A DNA stretch of 13,181 nucleotides from an uncultured Clostridia bacterium. Lineage in GTDB: Bacteria; Bacillota; Clostridia; Christensenellales; Borkfalkiaceae. Position 1 is the first letter of the stretch. Every line of letters begins with the position of its first letter. Below are positions 11,874-13,181 of the stretch, piece after piece. The notes beneath the pieces were generated by a model that was not told where the DNA came from, did not search any database, and worked only from the letters and a program-made list of their open reading frames with translations. A program made the position numbers and the translations under genes. The stretch lies in assembly GCA_947589585.1 (NCBI GenBank), contig CANQCA010000038.1, forward strand, positions 1 through 13,181, written 5' to 3'.

Positions 11874-13181
11874 CTCCGTCCCAGTTGACTGTGGAAGTGT
11901 ACTCATCGCTTGTGAGTTTGAACGATACATTTTTGATGTTATCGTATTTGGTGTCCGTATGTGTGAATTCGTTACCTTGCCCTGCCAGGCCATAGTTCAG
12001 CTCGCTCTTGGGGGAAAGCGTAACGGTGATATCGGTGTTCTCGATCTTGGTCGCCGCATTCGCGTCATACCCTGTAATGGCACCGACCACTCTGTAATTC
12101 GTTGCCTCTACATCGGATGTGGAGTCTATCTTAATCGTGCACTTGACAATGCTATGCGCGCCCGCATCATTGGCGTCAACTTCAAGCGTGCCGCTGTTCC
12201 CTTGTCCAAACAAGCCTCCTACGCCGTAATCCCTTTGGTTGATTGTTGTAATTAAGATATCGCCATTGTTCTCAACATGCTTGAGATGTTTCGCACCGCT
12301 TGCACTACCGATAAGACCGCCGATTTCGCCGACAATATTTTTTGTTTTGACCGACTCAACAGATTCATTATCTTTTACCGTAATTGTTCCTTCATTGACA
12401 ACATTGGTATAATAATGTGTACCTCTGCCTCCACCGGAAATACCACCTACGCTGAACTTGCCAATATGGGCGGTAATATCAATTGTAATATCACCATAGT
12501 TCGCGCAATCAGTCAGAGTAAAGATTTCATTTTTCCCTTGGAAATACCCTGTAAATCCACCCATCACCGTATCATTTGTGGCACCCTCGGGTAATGTGAT
12601 ATCTCCATGGTTTTCGCAACCAATCAAAACGAAATCCAACCCGGTATCATTGTTAGCATAGCCGTCGCCATTGATGTTGGCTGCAAAGCCAACGCCTTTA
12701 GGTGCACTTATAGCCGCATAGTTGTTGGAATCATGAATTTCAACATGAGCTTTATTCTCTCTTTTTACGGCATCTTCGCTTGTGTGTTTGACGTCTCCGA
12801 AGAACCCGCTTGCGATTTTATTGGAGAAGAGGGAACCTTTTACATTCACTTTTTCTACAAGAATATTGCCATACGCCTTCCCCGAGAGTCCGCCCATTCT
12901 GCTGTCGCCTCCATTATCAACAACCGTAACATTAAGCGTGAGATTGCTGATTTTTTGGGGATTTGCCAATTCATCGGTGCCACAAAGTACACCGAATAAT
13001 CCGCCGTATTTTAAGGCGTTCTCAGATTCATTTGTAAATGAATAAGTGATTTGCTTCTCTTGTCCGTCGAAATTTCCGGCGAACGGATGAGCCTCATCGC
13101 CGATCGGCGTCCAGTTTTCGCCCACAAGGTCGACGTCGGACGTGAGGACGACGGTGATCCCTGCAAACGAACTGCCGCCGT
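11845..13181 (-). CDS. Secreted-type beta-solenoid (GLUG-like) repeat protein, 5' end outside window
   Basis: The frame is open from the window edge to the TAA at 11847-11845, giving about 444 residues of the C-terminal part. It begins GGSSFAGITVVLTSDVDLVG and ENWTPIGDEAHPFAGNFDG, the usual lead-in to GLUG repeats. Irregular repeats follow, built from a turn (CENHGDITL, CANYGDITI, VVNEGTITV, VENNGDILI) and a glycine step (MGGFTGYF, VGGISGGG, IGGLIGSA, VGGLFGQG, VGAITGYD). This pattern predicts a right-handed beta-helix of a cell-surface or secreted protein. No LPxTG or other anchor is seen at the C-terminus. Codon use is more AT-rich than in recG or fakA. The annotated start GTG at 13125 is internal and not the true start. 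The C-terminus has been altered by a 17-bp duplication. It is separated from the CotH gene by a terminator and promoter, so the two are independent units. Confidence 0.8.
   Translation of the reverse strand, partial: GGSSFAGITVVLTSDVDLVGENWTPIGDEAHPFAGNFDGQEKQITYSFTNESENALKYGGLFGVLCGTDELANPQKISNLTLNVTVVDNGGDSRMGGLSGKAYGNILVEKVNVKGSLFSNKIASGFFGDVKHTSEDAVKRENKAHVEIHDSNNYAAISAPKGVGFAANINGDGYANNDTGLDFVLIGCENHGDITLPEGATNDTVMGGFTGYFQGKNEIFTLTDCANYGDITIDITAHIGKFSVGGISGGGRGTHYYTNVVNEGTITVKDNESVESVKTKNIVGEIGGLIGSASGAKHLKHVENNGDILITTINQRDYGVGGLFGQGNSGTLEVDANDAGAHSIVKCTIKIDSTSDVEATNYRVVGAITGYDANAATKIENTDITVTLSPKSELNYGLAGQGNEFTHTDTKYDNIKNVSFKLTSDEYTSTVNWDGEGNVTVKVT

Noticed and set aside
1..13181. CRISPR array, rRNA or standard tRNA genes, phage structural genes
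   Set aside because: No regularly spaced repeats, no rRNA signatures and no cloverleaf apart from the tmRNA tRNA-like domain were seen.

Overview
The window looks like chromosome from a spore-forming Clostridia-type Firmicute, probably an uncultured gut lineage. The evidence is spoIIID, AGGAGG-like ribosome binding sites, well-formed sigma-A promoters, and the order rpmB <- / -> yloU-yloV ... recG that is also seen in Bacillus. The core genes are GC-rich. The two ends of the window (about 1-930 and 11840-13181) are visibly more AT-rich.

Left end (1-930): a serine recombinase cut by the window edge (minus strand), then a gene-poor AT-rich stretch. That stretch holds a candidate three-hairpin small RNA ending in a strong intrinsic terminator. 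Next is spoIIID (941-1198) with a plausible sigma-E promoter and its own terminator, then an intergenic repeat.

Central housekeeping block (1446-6034): rpmB (minus, Cys4 form of ribosomal protein L28) diverges from an Asp23/YloU protein, the fatty acid kinase FakA (YloV) and, after an internal terminator, the helicase RecG. Two clear back-to-back sigma-A promoters drive the divergent units.

Middle (6035-9150): an intergenic repeat, then two minus-strand genes for small membrane proteins that both begin with a four-cysteine zinc ribbon. Each has its own promoter and terminator. Next comes ssrA (tmRNA, 7573-7961), whose predicted tag is unusually long and arginine-rich. Its 3' end is repeated exactly 205 bp downstream and also partly inverted in between, which looks like a relic attachment site or a small structured insertion. 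A PPP-family metallophosphatase follows.

Right end (9161-13181, minus strand): a large CotH-type lipoprotein with two Cys/His modules and a carbohydrate-binding-like region, then the 3' part of a secreted-type beta-solenoid (GLUG-like) protein. A perfect 17-bp tandem duplication has changed the last residues of the latter.

There is no obvious defence locus or CRISPR array. The most unusual material is non-coding: the ssrA 3' region, the tmRNA tag and the RNA upstream of spoIIID.
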